Below, piece after piece: positions 15,273 to 24,349 of a stretch of DNA of 64,000 nucleotides; the stretch's first letter is position 1, and every line of letters begins with the position of its first letter. Origin of the DNA: JAFGUB01 sp050305515 (GTDB lineage: Bacteria > Campylobacterota > Campylobacteria > Campylobacterales > Sulfurimonadaceae); contig JBNLFL010000013.1 of NCBI GenBank assembly GCA_050305515.1, positions 1 to 64,000 of the forward strand, read 5' to 3'. The notes below the pieces were generated by a model. That model saw nothing but the letters and a program-made list of their open reading frames with translations, was not told the DNA's origin and did not search any database. The position numbers and the translations under genes are program-made.

Positions 15273-16106
15273 CTATACCTTTGTCATTGAAATGGCAGTA
15301 TTTGACTGCGTGTTGCTTGCCGCGAACTGGTTGTTTTGCGGCACCTGTGTGGCTGGTTTTGCGTTTTTGATGAATTCATCAAACCCTGATTTGTCTGCCT
15401 TGCAGTATTTCAGCGCCCAGTCTTTCTGGTCAGGGCTGATTTTTTTTGCTGCGATGGCTGCATCTACGGTGGCCTCTGCCTGCGATGCAACCAGCGCTTC
15501 GTTTTGCTCTTTGAGCGTCTTGTTCTCATCTTTGAGTGTGGTGTTTTCAGTGGTGGCAGCATCGAGCTGCGCCTTTTCTTCTGGCGTCATCGGTGTATAT
15601 TCCTCCTGTTTTGGGTTGGGTTGGTTTTTGGCGGCTTTGATCTCGCCGAGTTCCTCAAGAAACGGTTTGTTCGTCAAAGCGGCAGAGTGCAGCGACCATC
15701 CGATATCTTCTCCCGTCACCTGGTCGATGGTATGCGGATCAAGTACGGGTGAGATGTAGCGATACTCCGGCACCTCTTGTTTGATGTGTTCGATAGCGCT
15801 TTGCGTCCACTTGACCTCTCCGATCAGCTTGTCAGATTCGACTTCGAGAGCGATGATCCAGCCAGCTGCAGGAGCGCGTTCTCCCCAAAGCGTCATGTGT
15901 TCGTAGTCGATCACGACATCATTCGGCGATGCATCAAAGTTTGCTTTGATCTGATGGAGGTCTTCAAGTGTGATTTCAAAAGCACCGTTTGGGTGACCGA
16001 CCCATTTTCCTACTACGGCAAGTTCGATCTTGACGGTAGCGGTGCCATCGGTTGCCATCTTCGCGGCATAGAGTACGGATAGTGCAATGAGTGACAGTTT
16101 CATCAT
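15273..16106 (-). CDS. Mu I-like head maturation protease/scaffold
   Basis: A 277-residue protein. The first 150 residues match the Mu I protease family (NDVVIDYEHMTLWGERAPAA then GWI, YRYISPVLDPH, HSAALTNKPFLEEL). A coiled coil follows (ENTTLKDENKTLKEQNEALV), then a DQKDWALKYCKADKSGFDEF segment and a low-complexity end that would act as scaffold. It cleaves capsid precursors during head maturation. The gene overlaps its upstream neighbour by 4 bases. Confidence 0.85.
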   Translation of the reverse strand: MMKLSLIALSVLYAAKMATDGTATVKIELAVVGKWVGHPNGAFEITLEDLHQIKANFDASPNDVVIDYEHMTLWGERAPAAGWIIALEVESDKLIGEVKWTQSAIEHIKQEVPEYRYISPVLDPHTIDQVTGEDIGWSLHSAALTNKPFLEELGEIKAAKNQPNPKQEEYTPMTPEEKAQLDAATTENTTLKDENKTLKEQNEALVASQAEATVDAAIAAKKISPDQKDWALKYCKADKSGFDEFIKNAKPATQVPQNNQFAASNTQSNTAISMTKV

Positions 16107-16525
16107 TTCCTCAATTCAACATGTAGTGTGCGCATGAACGCGGTCAAGTATCCGCCTCCAGCCTGACCGTCAAAGAGCTTTTGTAGCTTCTGGAGTTTGA
16201 CGGGCTGTGATCCGGCGAAGCTTTGGGCGGTGATGCGCTCGTCGATCTCTTCAACAAGATCTACAAGCTCCCAGCGTTGAGCTTCACGCGCTGATGCATT
16301 CCCTGAAAAAGAGACGTGAACAATATAGAGGTTGAATACCGCCGTCTTTTTCAGAGCATGGCCAGCATGATCGTCACCCACAAAATCCACCATCACGAGC
16401 GGAAGCTCACGTGCCAGAGCTTTTGCTCCTTCCGGGTTTCCTAGTTCTCCACGGTACTGGCGTGCAGTAAGGCCATCGACAGATGAAAGCGCTGCAATGA
16501 GTGCCGTGTTGAAGTTCTTGAGCAT
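16103..16525 (-). CDS. Mu gp37-like protein (DUF1834)
   Basis: A 140-residue protein. ATG 16525 has GGAGGCACC directly upstream, better than the in-frame ATG 16546. The sequence (NFNTALIAALSSVDGL, ARELPLVMVDFVGDDHAGH, FNLYIVHVSFSGNASARE) matches the gp37/DUF1834 tail-terminator-like family in Mu-like phages. It is the first gene of the minus-strand head operon and faces the divergent regulatory region at 16550. Confidence 0.65.
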   Translation of the reverse strand: MLKNFNTALIAALSSVDGLTARQYRGELGNPEGAKALARELPLVMVDFVGDDHAGHALKKTAVFNLYIVHVSFSGNASAREAQRWELVDLVEEIDERITAQSFAGSQPVKLQKLQKLFDGQAGGGYLTAFMRTLHVELRK

Positions 16526-16549
16526 GGTGCCTCCATTGGCGGTCATTGG

Positions 16550-16642
16550 CGAATGCTACACATATATTTCACCCGCAACGTAGGCACTTTTTTCCAAGAA
16601 CTCTCTTCGTGGAGAGCCGGACTGCTATAGGGGTAGCATTCG
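16550..16642. promoter_or_regulatory. Divergent late promoter region with 10-bp inverted repeat
   Basis: The 147-bp gap between the minus-strand head operon and the plus-strand tail operon contains CGAATGCTAC (16550-16559) and its exact complement GTAGCATTCG (16633-16642), plus an inner hairpin CTCTC-TTCGTG-GAGAG. This symmetric layout suits a regulator serving both operons, most simply the Mor-type activator. I see no strong -35 boxes, which fits an activator-dependent promoter. Confidence 0.55.
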
Positions 16643-16672
16643 GCTGACCTGAAAAAAAATCGAGGAGAACTC

Positions 16673-16969
16673 ATGAACATCGACCCCGCAGTCCTACTAC
16701 AGCTAATCATCGCAGTAGCAGGCGCTGTGGCTGTAGTTGTGACATCTCGCATCGCATCAGCAAATGCATCACAAGGCTTTGATGCACTAGCAAAACGCGT
16801 TGCGGATCTTGAAAAAAATCATGTTGGGGGAATCACCTATCTTGAGGCCGATGACCGATACATGCCCCGCCGTGAATTTGAACTGACCGTAAAAAATATA
16901 GAAGCATCGTTGTCTCACCTTTACAAGGGGCAGGATGAGATGCTAACACTACTGAAAGAGAGGAAATAG
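16673..16969 (+). CDS. Small membrane-anchored phage protein with coiled coil
   Basis: A 98-residue protein. One N-terminal transmembrane segment (LLQLIIAVAGAVAVVVTSRI) is followed by a helical region (GFDALAKRVADLEKNHVGG) and a second helix near the end. GAGGAGAA precedes ATG 16673. It opens the tail operon. It may be a holin or anti-holin-like protein, or a small membrane-anchored factor; the topology alone does not decide. Confidence 0.55.
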   Translation: MNIDPAVLLQLIIAVAGAVAVVVTSRIASANASQGFDALAKRVADLEKNHVGGITYLEADDRYMPRREFELTVKNIEASLSHLYKGQDEMLTLLKERK

Positions 16970-16972
16970 ATA

Positions 16973-17995
16973 ATGCTAGTCAAGTACGTAGTCAAGGTGC
17001 TCGCAGAAACGACACCGAATACCCGCATGGCAGACGCTACTATGGATGAAAATGCCAAGGCGGTCTATGGTGAGGGTGACCCGATCATTCCCGATCTTGA
17101 TCTGACCCGTCGTGAACGATACCCAATGGCTGCATTCAGCGGATACAAAGTGGTGGAACATTTCAAAGCATGGGGCTTTATGAAATTTTCTATCGAAACG
17201 CCGCTGCCATTGAACGTTGTGAGCTTCGACGGCAGCGATATCGACATCATGCTGAAAAGTTCTGGTCACAGTCGCGCATCGATCTATCAGACTCCTGGTG
17301 ATGACCAGACGCCAGTGGTGGGCTACGAGTTTGCACCGCAGACCGGAAACACCAGCACGATGTCTATCGATATCGTCGGTACCGAGAACAAGTTCAAAGG
17401 ACATGGCGGAAAAGCGGCTATGAAGCTGACTGCAAAAGCCGGTGATCCGCTGATGATCATGTTTGATGTTTCCGCAGCGTTCGATGACGTTGAAGACGGC
17501 ACCTTTACACCGCCATTTCTGAATCCCACCACGTCGGCGATGATCGACGAAAACGATATCTACGGCCATGTGAAGATTGGCACGACGGAAGGCACCGCAA
17601 CCCGCGCGCAAATTGACGAGTTTACGCTCGACACCATCGGCAGCGGGCAAGTGGTGCAAAAGAAAAACTTTTCAGTGAATGCTTTCCGCGTCGCTGACTT
17701 TTTCCCAACGGTGCAGGTGAAGGGTGATGTCGACACAGAGAACCCGTACAGCGTGCAAGCAGTACTCGACGGAGATGCCAAGGCGTTCGTAGTCACTATC
17801 AAAGACAAAGACACTCTCTCTGACCCACAAGACCCAACAACCGGAAAAGTGAAATGGGAGATCATCGTACCGACCATGACACCTGACCGCCTCCAAGACC
17901 TCACGCAGCGGGACGGACTCGGTTATTTGGACAATCTGTTCAATGCAAACCCAACGAGCGGAAACGACAACTATGTCATCCGTTATTATATTTAG
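16973..17995 (+). CDS. Tail tube protein
   Basis: A 340-residue beta-rich protein placed just before the two chaperone frames and the tape measure, the fixed position of the major tail tube protein. Features include MKFSIETPLPLNVVSFDGSD, a Gly/Thr-rich middle and a C-terminal NPTSGNDNYVIRYYI end. It is longer than most tube proteins, which suggests an added Ig-like or second domain around residues 200-300. It would form the inner tube of a long, flexible tail. Confidence 0.65.
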   Translation: MLVKYVVKVLAETTPNTRMADATMDENAKAVYGEGDPIIPDLDLTRRERYPMAAFSGYKVVEHFKAWGFMKFSIETPLPLNVVSFDGSDIDIMLKSSGHSRASIYQTPGDDQTPVVGYEFAPQTGNTSTMSIDIVGTENKFKGHGGKAAMKLTAKAGDPLMIMFDVSAAFDDVEDGTFTPPFLNPTTSAMIDENDIYGHVKIGTTEGTATRAQIDEFTLDTIGSGQVVQKKNFSVNAFRVADFFPTVQVKGDVDTENPYSVQAVLDGDAKAFVVTIKDKDTLSDPQDPTTGKVKWEIIVPTMTPDRLQDLTQRDGLGYLDNLFNANPTSGNDNYVIRYYI

Positions 17996-18003
17996 GAGCC
18001 ACT

Positions 18004-18312
18004 ATGAAAACATTCCGTCCAACACGTAAAACAGTCCAGTTTCAATATGAATTCGAAGATGGCTCAGCTGCGGTATTTGAGTATGCAGAAGAGACTACGG
18101 CGCAGACAAAAGAAAATTTTGATGTGAAAACGCCGCAGGAACTCTATGCATGGGTCGAGGGTGTCCTTTTGAGCAACATTCGCGGTGTGGATGGTGCTGA
18201 CGTCGGTCGCCTGATCGAAGATCAAAGCCGGAACGGAAGTCTGATCCGGCTCAAGCGAAGTCTTGACCAAGAAGTGGGAAACGCTCAAGAGAGCTTACAG
18301 AGCGCGTCATAA
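18004..18312 (+). CDS. Tail assembly chaperone, G frame
   Basis: A 102-residue product between the tail tube and tape measure genes. Its 3' end carries the heptamer GGGAAAC (18276-18282) in the frame gtG-GGA-AAC, the arrangement needed for -1 slippage (lambda uses GGGAAAG at the same place). Chaperones of this class coat the tape measure during tail assembly. The non-slipped product ends at TAA 18310-18312. Confidence 0.8.
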   Translation: MKTFRPTRKTVQFQYEFEDGSAAVFEYAEETTAQTKENFDVKTPQELYAWVEGVLLSNIRGVDGADVGRLIEDQSRNGSLIRLKRSLDQEVGNAQESLQSAS

Positions 18313-18596
18313 AGTACGCGCGGCAGCAGCGCACCAGAAATGGAAAGCCTCCGCCGCGACCGAAAACAGAAAAAGGGAAAGCGGCTCATGAAAAGCGAGG
18401 GACGATCTGGCTCGATGATCCACTTGAGCAGCTCTACTATCGTGCTGCTGTAGGTAGCCTACGAAGCGGTGGTTTCGGGCTTACTATATCCGATATCTAT
18501 CTACTGGAGTTCTCAAAAAGGTATGAGCTCGACTATCTCGAGCTTTGTGATATAGCCGGTGCTGTAGCCGGTATCTATTCAGAAAAGAAGAAATGA
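18267..18596 (+). CDS. Tail assembly chaperone T extension, made by -1 frameshift
   Basis: This -1 frame is open from 18267 to TGA 18594-18596, has no start codon and is clearly coding: basic linker VIKYARQQRTRNGKPP, then GTIWLDDPLEQLYYRAAVGS, FGLTISDIYLLEFSKRYELD and a final IAGAVAGIYSEKKK. Joined to the G frame at GGGAAAC it gives a GT fusion from 18004 to 18596. Without it the 285-base gap before the tape measure would be unexplained. The tape-measure ATG follows one base after the stop. Confidence 0.8.
   Translation, partial: PRSGKRSRELTERVIKYARQQRTRNGKPPPRPKTEKGKAAHEKRGTIWLDDPLEQLYYRAAVGSLRSGGFGLTISDIYLLEFSKRYELDYLELCDIAGAVAGIYSEKKK
18276..18282 (+). promoter_or_regulatory. Slippery heptamer GGGAAAC for -1 frameshift
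   Basis: The heptamer has the form X XXY YYZ in the zero frame of the G chaperone (codons GTG GGA AAC). Tandem slippage re-pairs on GGG AAA and moves the ribosome into the T frame, which is open from 18267. It lies 28 bases before the G stop. Confidence 0.8.
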
Positions 18597-18597
18597 G

Positions 18598-21500
18598 ATG
18601 AGCGACAAAACGATCAATGTCACCCTCAAGCTCAAGAAAGACGGCAGCTTTGCCGTAGCTGGAACCGAGCTTGAGCATGTGTCAAGCTCTGCAAAAAAAG
18701 CAGATGCCAGCATTTCATCAATGACACGCAGCGTGTATGGTTTTGTCGGTGCGACTATCGGTGTCATCGGAGCGAAAGAAGCCTTCACCTCATATATCTC
18801 AGCTACAGACCAGATGAAGATGGTTGACAACCGCCTCAAGCTTGCTACGGAGTCTACGGAGGAGATGACTCGGGCACAGCGAGAACTCTATGATATCGCT
18901 CAGGGTGCACATTCCGCTTACGCTCCTACTGCGGACTTGTACTCGAATATGAGTCGTGCTGCGGAAGACCTGCATGCCTCACAAAGTGATCTACTCCTTG
19001 TGACCAGAACCGTCAATGAATCATTTGCAGTTTCTGGTGCAGAAACGGCACAGGTATCTGCTGGTGTCACGCAACTGTCACAAGCACTTGCAAGCGGTGT
19101 ACTCCGTGGTGATGAGTTCAACTCTATCATGGAAAATGCGCCCCGCTTGGCGAAAGCAATGGGTGATGCTCTGGGCGTCAGTCGCGGAGAGCTGCGTGGC
19201 ATGGCTGAAGATGGAAAGCTGACATCAGAAGTGGTATTCGGCGCTATCAAGGGTCAAGCGAGCGCGATACATACAGAGTTCTCTCAGATGTCAGTCGTTG
19301 TTGGGCAGGCGCTTGTTAATGTACAAAACTCAGTGACGACACTTGCGGCAGAATTTGACAAGGCTATCGGAAACGGAAATGACGGTATTGCCGGAAGCCT
19401 TTTGAAATTCTCCCAGTATATTGATGACAACCGTGCGGAGATCATTGACTTCGGAAAGGATGTCATTGCCGGTGGCACCATAGTAGCCAATGGTCTTGAG
19501 AGTATCTATCTTGCTTCGAAGATAGGGTATCTGCGCCTCACTGCCGCATTTCCCAATGAAGTAGAGGGAATCATCAATACGGTCATCGGAATGATTGAGT
19601 CATCGCTCAATCTCATACAGAGTTCGCTCAATGATGCCGCAGACTACTGGAATGATCTTCTAGGTACGAATTTCGGGCACATCAAAGAAACGACTATCGG
19701 GCGCGTCAGTATCGATGTATCTTCAGTGGAGGCGTCGCTATCGGAAGCAGAGACAAAGCTGGTAGAGGTTTCTGCATCTACAGATGCTGCCTTTGTTGAG
19801 TTGGCAACCGGGGCAGAGCATGTTGCTTCATCTGCAAAAGATGCAGCAGCGGGAATCGATGCCATTGGCGCCAGTGCGTCAGGAGTCTCAGGCAGCGGAG
19901 AAGATGCAGCAGATGCCGTGCAAAAACTCAATGATGCTATTTTCGGTGTCACAGCAGACGATGAAGAGAAGATCCGTGCGAAATGGAAAAAGCTGATAGA
20001 GGGCATTTCAGACCCAGAGCTATTAAAGCAAGCAGCATCAGCCATGCAGATCGAGATTGAAGCGAAAATAAATGTTGATGACGATGCTTTCAAAAGTCAA
20101 CTCGACACCGCTCAAAAACTTCAAGATACATTTGACAATCTTTCAACATCTACAGCAAACTGGGCAGCGGGACTCGATGGTGTACCGGGCAGCATGATTG
20201 CAGTATCAAATGCACTAAAAGACATCTCAAAAGAGCAACAGGCATACGACGCTCTCAAACAGAAAACCGATGCAAATGATATACAGCACTTCCAAAATCA
20301 GCTATCCGGGTATGGGAATCTCGCCGGTGCGATGAGTACTTTTTTTGCGGAGGGATCAAAAGAGGCTGCTGCATTCCAAATGGTGCAGTCAGGGCTGGCA
20401 TTGGTCAATGCAGTATCTACCATAGCCATGGCAGGATCTTCTCTTCCGTTCCCGGCGAATATAGCAGCCATAGCTACTACGGCGGCAACGCTCTCTTCGT
20501 TCCTTTCTCAGGCTGGAATTGCATTTGGCGGAGGAAGCGGCGGCGGTGGTCCGTCCGGAGCACAAAAAGCTTTTGAAACGGCACAGAGTGATGTGAAAGC
20601 AATCACAGACCGCCTTGATGCACAGATTGATCTGCTTAAAGCTATATCTCTCGGCGGTTCCGCATCATATGGTGCGATGCAATCAGCGCGTACTACTGCA
20701 GAGAGCCTTGTACCCGCAGCGCGCAATGTCATATCATCAAATGTACGTTTTGATGTGCTGGATGACATGCATACGTCCAGAAAGTATTTTCGTGAATCAG
20801 CACAAACATTCTATGCAATGTTTGCGGAAGAGATGAACCTTGAGGTTCCTGTAGCCATCAATAAAATGGACCCGGCAAAGTTTGCAAATGATCTGGCGAC
20901 TTTTTTCAATACGGCTTCCGTGTCTCAGCTGCAGGCATTCTATGACAATACAGAGCTGATGTTTTACCATGTAGATGAAGTTGATACGGCATTTGAAAAC
21001 CTCACAGGGTATATCACTGACTTCGCTGATGCAACACTCTCTACTTATACAGCACTCCGTGATGCTGTTGGTGACTGGCGCGACACCTATGATTCCATCA
21101 GCGGCACAGACTTCTTTCACTTGCAGGATCTTGAAGTGGCACGCGAGAAAGTCGGAACACTGATGAGCGATATCGGTGTGACCACTTATGATGCCCTATA
21201 CCGAACGCTTGGAAATATCGGTGTAGATATCTCAGGGCTTGAGCGTGCCATTGTGGGTGAGAACGGCATCATAGACTATGATCTGCTCTACGCTGAAACA
21301 ATTAAGGTCAACGATGCGCTGCAAATGGCAGGTATCAGTGCTTCATACAGTGCGGAAGATCTTCTCAATATGGTAGATGCGCTTGGAATGGTTGGTGATG
21401 CAGAAGCAGAACTTGCACAATCTCGTAGGGAGTGGGCTGCTGATGCCGCCGATATGTACGAGCAGCTCACCGGGCAGACGCATAGCACCACGGCTGCATT

Positions 21501-22578
21501 CCAGGAACTTTCAGTTTCATTCGTGAATGGTATGGGTGGGCTTCAGACTGTGCTCGATCAGGTAGCGTCAAACACGCTGGAGATGACTAGTGCGCAGTGG
21601 GAGATGGTGCAAACTGTTTATGCTCTTCAGGATATATCATCGAATACTGCAACGACTTCGTCAGCGACACAGATCAATACTGCTCAGATTGTCAGAAATA
21701 CTTCTACGACGAGCGGCTATGATGCACACATGCAGGCATATCAGGATCGCATTCGTGCCGAAGCGTATCTTTCCAGATATGGAGATCAGTTCGCCGGGAT
21801 ATCACAGTCTGATCTTGAATATGCGGCTGCAATCGGTGAAATCATTCGCGGAGCAAGTACGAAACTCCCCAACTATGTCAATGCAAACTATCAGTACGAG
21901 CAGGAGCTGAATACTCTTGCCAGCTCATTCGGACTCGATCCAAAAAACTACCAGGCATACGTATATACAGACTATCAAAACATGCTCTCAAAGATGTACT
22001 CTGACATCACTGGGTACGAATACGGAGACGCATACAGCATGGGGCTTTTTTCATGGGCACAGGAGTTTATCGGCTCGCTTTCTGATGCATCTGACGCTAC
22101 TGAAGACTACAGCTCGTCACTCTCCACTGCTGCGAACACTTTCGGCTCTATTTCGGACACCTATCGCTCGTGGATCGACCAGAGCTTTGCGTCCAGCACA
22201 GTGTACACCGAAGCGATGCTCCGAAAAACCATGGCGCAGGCTGCCGGGCTTCAGCAGGTCATCGCTTCAGGAGGCGACTATACACAGTCAGACCTCGACA
22301 GACTCCAGACGCTCGCGCAGCAGTCTACCTCGTATGCCTCGAATTTTCTGGCATCGCTTGATCCAGCTAGCTTCGAATATCGTATCGAGCAAAACCGGCT
22401 TGCGCATACGTTCGGCGCAATCTCTCGCGTGAATTCTGCAAATGAAAAAACTATGAATGATGTCGTGTCGGCACTTGAGAAGTCGCAAGAAAATGAGCAG
22501 AAGCTGATAGCGCTGAATCAACAGCTGCTTGCAGCACTGCAAAAAGCAAACATGTCACTGGAGGATATCGCGTCATGA
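18598..22578 (+). CDS. Tape measure protein
   Basis: A 1326-residue protein that sets tail length. The N-terminal 220 residues carry the tape-measure domain (DQMKMVDNRLKLATES, AYAPTADLYSNMSRAAEDL, ALASGVLRGDEFNSIMENAP, MAEDGKLTSEVVFGAIKGQ). Helical and Ala/Ser-rich stretches follow, with a hydrophobic block near residue 600 (PFPANIAAIATTAATLSSFL) and a GGGSGGGGPSG linker. At about 0.15 nm per residue a tail near 200 nm would be expected (inference from the usual rule). It overlaps the next gene by 4 bases. Confidence 0.9.
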   Translation: MSDKTINVTLKLKKDGSFAVAGTELEHVSSSAKKADASISSMTRSVYGFVGATIGVIGAKEAFTSYISATDQMKMVDNRLKLATESTEEMTRAQRELYDIAQGAHSAYAPTADLYSNMSRAAEDLHASQSDLLLVTRTVNESFAVSGAETAQVSAGVTQLSQALASGVLRGDEFNSIMENAPRLAKAMGDALGVSRGELRGMAEDGKLTSEVVFGAIKGQASAIHTEFSQMSVVVGQALVNVQNSVTTLAAEFDKAIGNGNDGIAGSLLKFSQYIDDNRAEIIDFGKDVIAGGTIVANGLESIYLASKIGYLRLTAAFPNEVEGIINTVIGMIESSLNLIQSSLNDAADYWNDLLGTNFGHIKETTIGRVSIDVSSVEASLSEAETKLVEVSASTDAAFVELATGAEHVASSAKDAAAGIDAIGASASGVSGSGEDAADAVQKLNDAIFGVTADDEEKIRAKWKKLIEGISDPELLKQAASAMQIEIEAKINVDDDAFKSQLDTAQKLQDTFDNLSTSTANWAAGLDGVPGSMIAVSNALKDISKEQQAYDALKQKTDANDIQHFQNQLSGYGNLAGAMSTFFAEGSKEAAAFQMVQSGLALVNAVSTIAMAGSSLPFPANIAAIATTAATLSSFLSQAGIAFGGGSGGGGPSGAQKAFETAQSDVKAITDRLDAQIDLLKAISLGGSASYGAMQSARTTAESLVPAARNVISSNVRFDVLDDMHTSRKYFRESAQTFYAMFAEEMNLEVPVAINKMDPAKFANDLATFFNTASVSQLQAFYDNTELMFYHVDEVDTAFENLTGYITDFADATLSTYTALRDAVGDWRDTYDSISGTDFFHLQDLEVAREKVGTLMSDIGVTTYDALYRTLGNIGVDISGLERAIVGENGIIDYDLLYAETIKVNDALQMAGISASYSAEDLLNMVDALGMVGDAEAELAQSRREWAADAADMYEQLTGQTHSTTAAFQELSVSFVNGMGGLQTVLDQVASNTLEMTSAQWEMVQTVYALQDISSNTATTSSATQINTAQIVRNTSTTSGYDAHMQAYQDRIRAEAYLSRYGDQFAGISQSDLEYAAAIGEIIRGASTKLPNYVNANYQYEQELNTLASSFGLDPKNYQAYVYTDYQNMLSKMYSDITGYEYGDAYSMGLFSWAQEFIGSLSDASDATEDYSSSLSTAANTFGSISDTYRSWIDQSFASSTVYTEAMLRKTMAQAAGLQQVIASGGDYTQSDLDRLQTLAQQSTSYASNFLASLDPASFEYRIEQNRLAHTFGAISRVNSANEKTMNDVVSALEKSQENEQKLIALNQQLLAALQKANMSLEDIAS

Positions 22579-23861
22579 GTGAATATAGAGATCATATCCC
22601 GGACAGGGCTTTTCTGGTGGCCCCGGACTATGAAGTCAGAACGGCTACGGTGGATGGTGTTGACTATTCAAGAGTGTATTTCAAGCGATACAAAGCATAC
22701 AGATACACATCCCTGTACACCATCGCAAAATATCACCTGACATCTTCGGCGGTCACACAGATTCTTGATACAACTCCTGAATATGACGAAAACACTGCAT
22801 ATCAGATGGGTGAGACTGTTCGCATAGCTGACATATGTGTCATCTATGAAGCCGGATCGGATGTCCCCGCTGGGAATCATCCACTTGACCCGAACAGCGT
22901 TGATGAATCCGGCGTCCCATATTGGGTTGAAAAAGACACCGTTGAAGAGTGGAAACCTTTTGACGCATCGATAAAAACAGAAATCAGCGCCCCGGCAGGT
23001 ATCTATTTTACAGGTCAGGCGTATTTCCTGCCGTCATCCATATATGGTGGGTCATGGAATCCATACACCGTCACACACATTTCCATGATGGGCATACGCG
23101 CCGATGTCGGAGCTGATGTTCGTATCTTCGTGCAGTTCTACTGGAAAGATTACATGGATGCCGTTAGCGCCTTTGAGACGGATGTAAACCGATGCAACTA
23201 CTACAACGCCGCCTTGATCGACAGTTTTGAGATTGACGCATCCCGTCGTGACAGAATATCTTTCGCGCTTCCAGATTTTCATCAGTTTTCAAAACCTACC
23301 CCTCCGGATGTCGTCGGTGAAAACATTTCTTTTTATTTTGATGCTACGAGATTAGTCTATTTTGATGTATTTGTAGAGTCTCGGGTACAAAAACCTATAC
23401 CAACACAAGTGATTGAGCCGTGCGGTGGGCAGGATGCTTCCATGTATGATGCGTCAGGAAACCTCTCTGTAGGCCTTTTCATGACAGGCACCAGATATGA
23501 TCTCGGGCTCACTGAGTTTGGCATGAAGCTTGGCCGATCCACTACGCAAAGTGATGAAACGAACTATTTGGCTCGCAGAACCGTGAAAAAAGCTGTTGAA
23601 ACAATAGAGCTTCAGATCTCGGTACAAGATGAAGATGAACACATGAATGCAGACTACTTTTTTCGCATAGCATCTGAAACATCACATATCATCCATCCTG
23701 GTACTCCAGACTTTGACTGGCGCTTCGCATTCGGCATCATCGACGGAAATCTCCCGATTGACCATCCTAATGTGAATTTCATGAGTGTCACCGGAACCGG
23801 TATAGCATTTTTCGCAACAGATCCGCTCATCACACAAAACCAAATCACGGGGTGGCGCTGA
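22575..23861 (+). CDS. Distal tail / tip protein, unknown family
   Basis: A 428-residue protein downstream of the tape measure, in the position of distal tail or baseplate hub proteins. Around residues 75-115 there is a short module like a carbohydrate-binding type 5/12 fold (ENTAYQMGETVRIADICVIY, then AGSDVPAGNHPLDP and YWVE). The middle is beta-rich with many aromatic residues. It has no hydrolase motif that I can see. Its TGA overlaps the next ATG (TGATG). Confidence 0.55.
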   Translation: MSEYRDHIPDRAFLVAPDYEVRTATVDGVDYSRVYFKRYKAYRYTSLYTIAKYHLTSSAVTQILDTTPEYDENTAYQMGETVRIADICVIYEAGSDVPAGNHPLDPNSVDESGVPYWVEKDTVEEWKPFDASIKTEISAPAGIYFTGQAYFLPSSIYGGSWNPYTVTHISMMGIRADVGADVRIFVQFYWKDYMDAVSAFETDVNRCNYYNAALIDSFEIDASRRDRISFALPDFHQFSKPTPPDVVGENISFYFDATRLVYFDVFVESRVQKPIPTQVIEPCGGQDASMYDASGNLSVGLFMTGTRYDLGLTEFGMKLGRSTTQSDETNYLARRTVKKAVETIELQISVQDEDEHMNADYFFRIASETSHIIHPGTPDFDWRFAFGIIDGNLPIDHPNVNFMSVTGTGIAFFATDPLITQNQITGWR

Positions 23862-24349
23862 TGGCAAAAAATACCCGATCATGGATACGAGACAGATCAT
23901 CGACTTTTTCGAAGCTTGTTGGAGGAGACTTTGGTTTCGACATGTTGCTTGGTAAGCTGTATGCATCATTTGGTGATGTCCATCGCCGCGTGCTGCTCGC
24001 TACAGATGATACGGGATGGATAGAGCCGAGCCTCACAAATGGCTGGGAAAACTATGACGCAGCTACTGCCTACCGAAAAGATGCATCAGGGGTTGTGCAC
24101 ATCAAAGGAACGGTCCGATACGGAGCGCTCAACTACGCCATATTTCAGCTCCGAGATGGCTTTCGCCCAACACGTGATATCCGGAAAGCAGTTCCTATGC
24201 GTGATGGCGGAATCGGGCTGCTTGATATCAACACGCAGGGGTACGTGATACCACGCGGAGATGAAGAGGAAGCCTACGATGAAAACGGAGATCCCACGGG
24301 AGAGATCATCGAAGTAGGGTATCTGTCGCTTGAAATGAGTTTCCTATGA
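23861..24349 (+). CDS. Tail fibre / receptor-binding protein with G-W-x-N fibre domain
   Basis: A 162-residue protein starting at ATG 23861. The segment SLTNGWENYDAATAYRKDAS, then GVVHIKGTVRYG and FQLRDGFRPTRD, is the shared core of many phage fibre tips (NGWxN ... YRKDxxGxVxLxGxV ... LPxGYRP). This beta domain binds the cell surface. The N-terminal 45 residues would attach it to the tail. It is short for a full fibre. Confidence 0.65.
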   Translation: MAKNTRSWIRDRSSTFSKLVGGDFGFDMLLGKLYASFGDVHRRVLLATDDTGWIEPSLTNGWENYDAATAYRKDASGVVHIKGTVRYGALNYAIFQLRDGFRPTRDIRKAVPMRDGGIGLLDINTQGYVIPRGDEEEAYDENGDPTGEIIEVGYLSLEMSFL

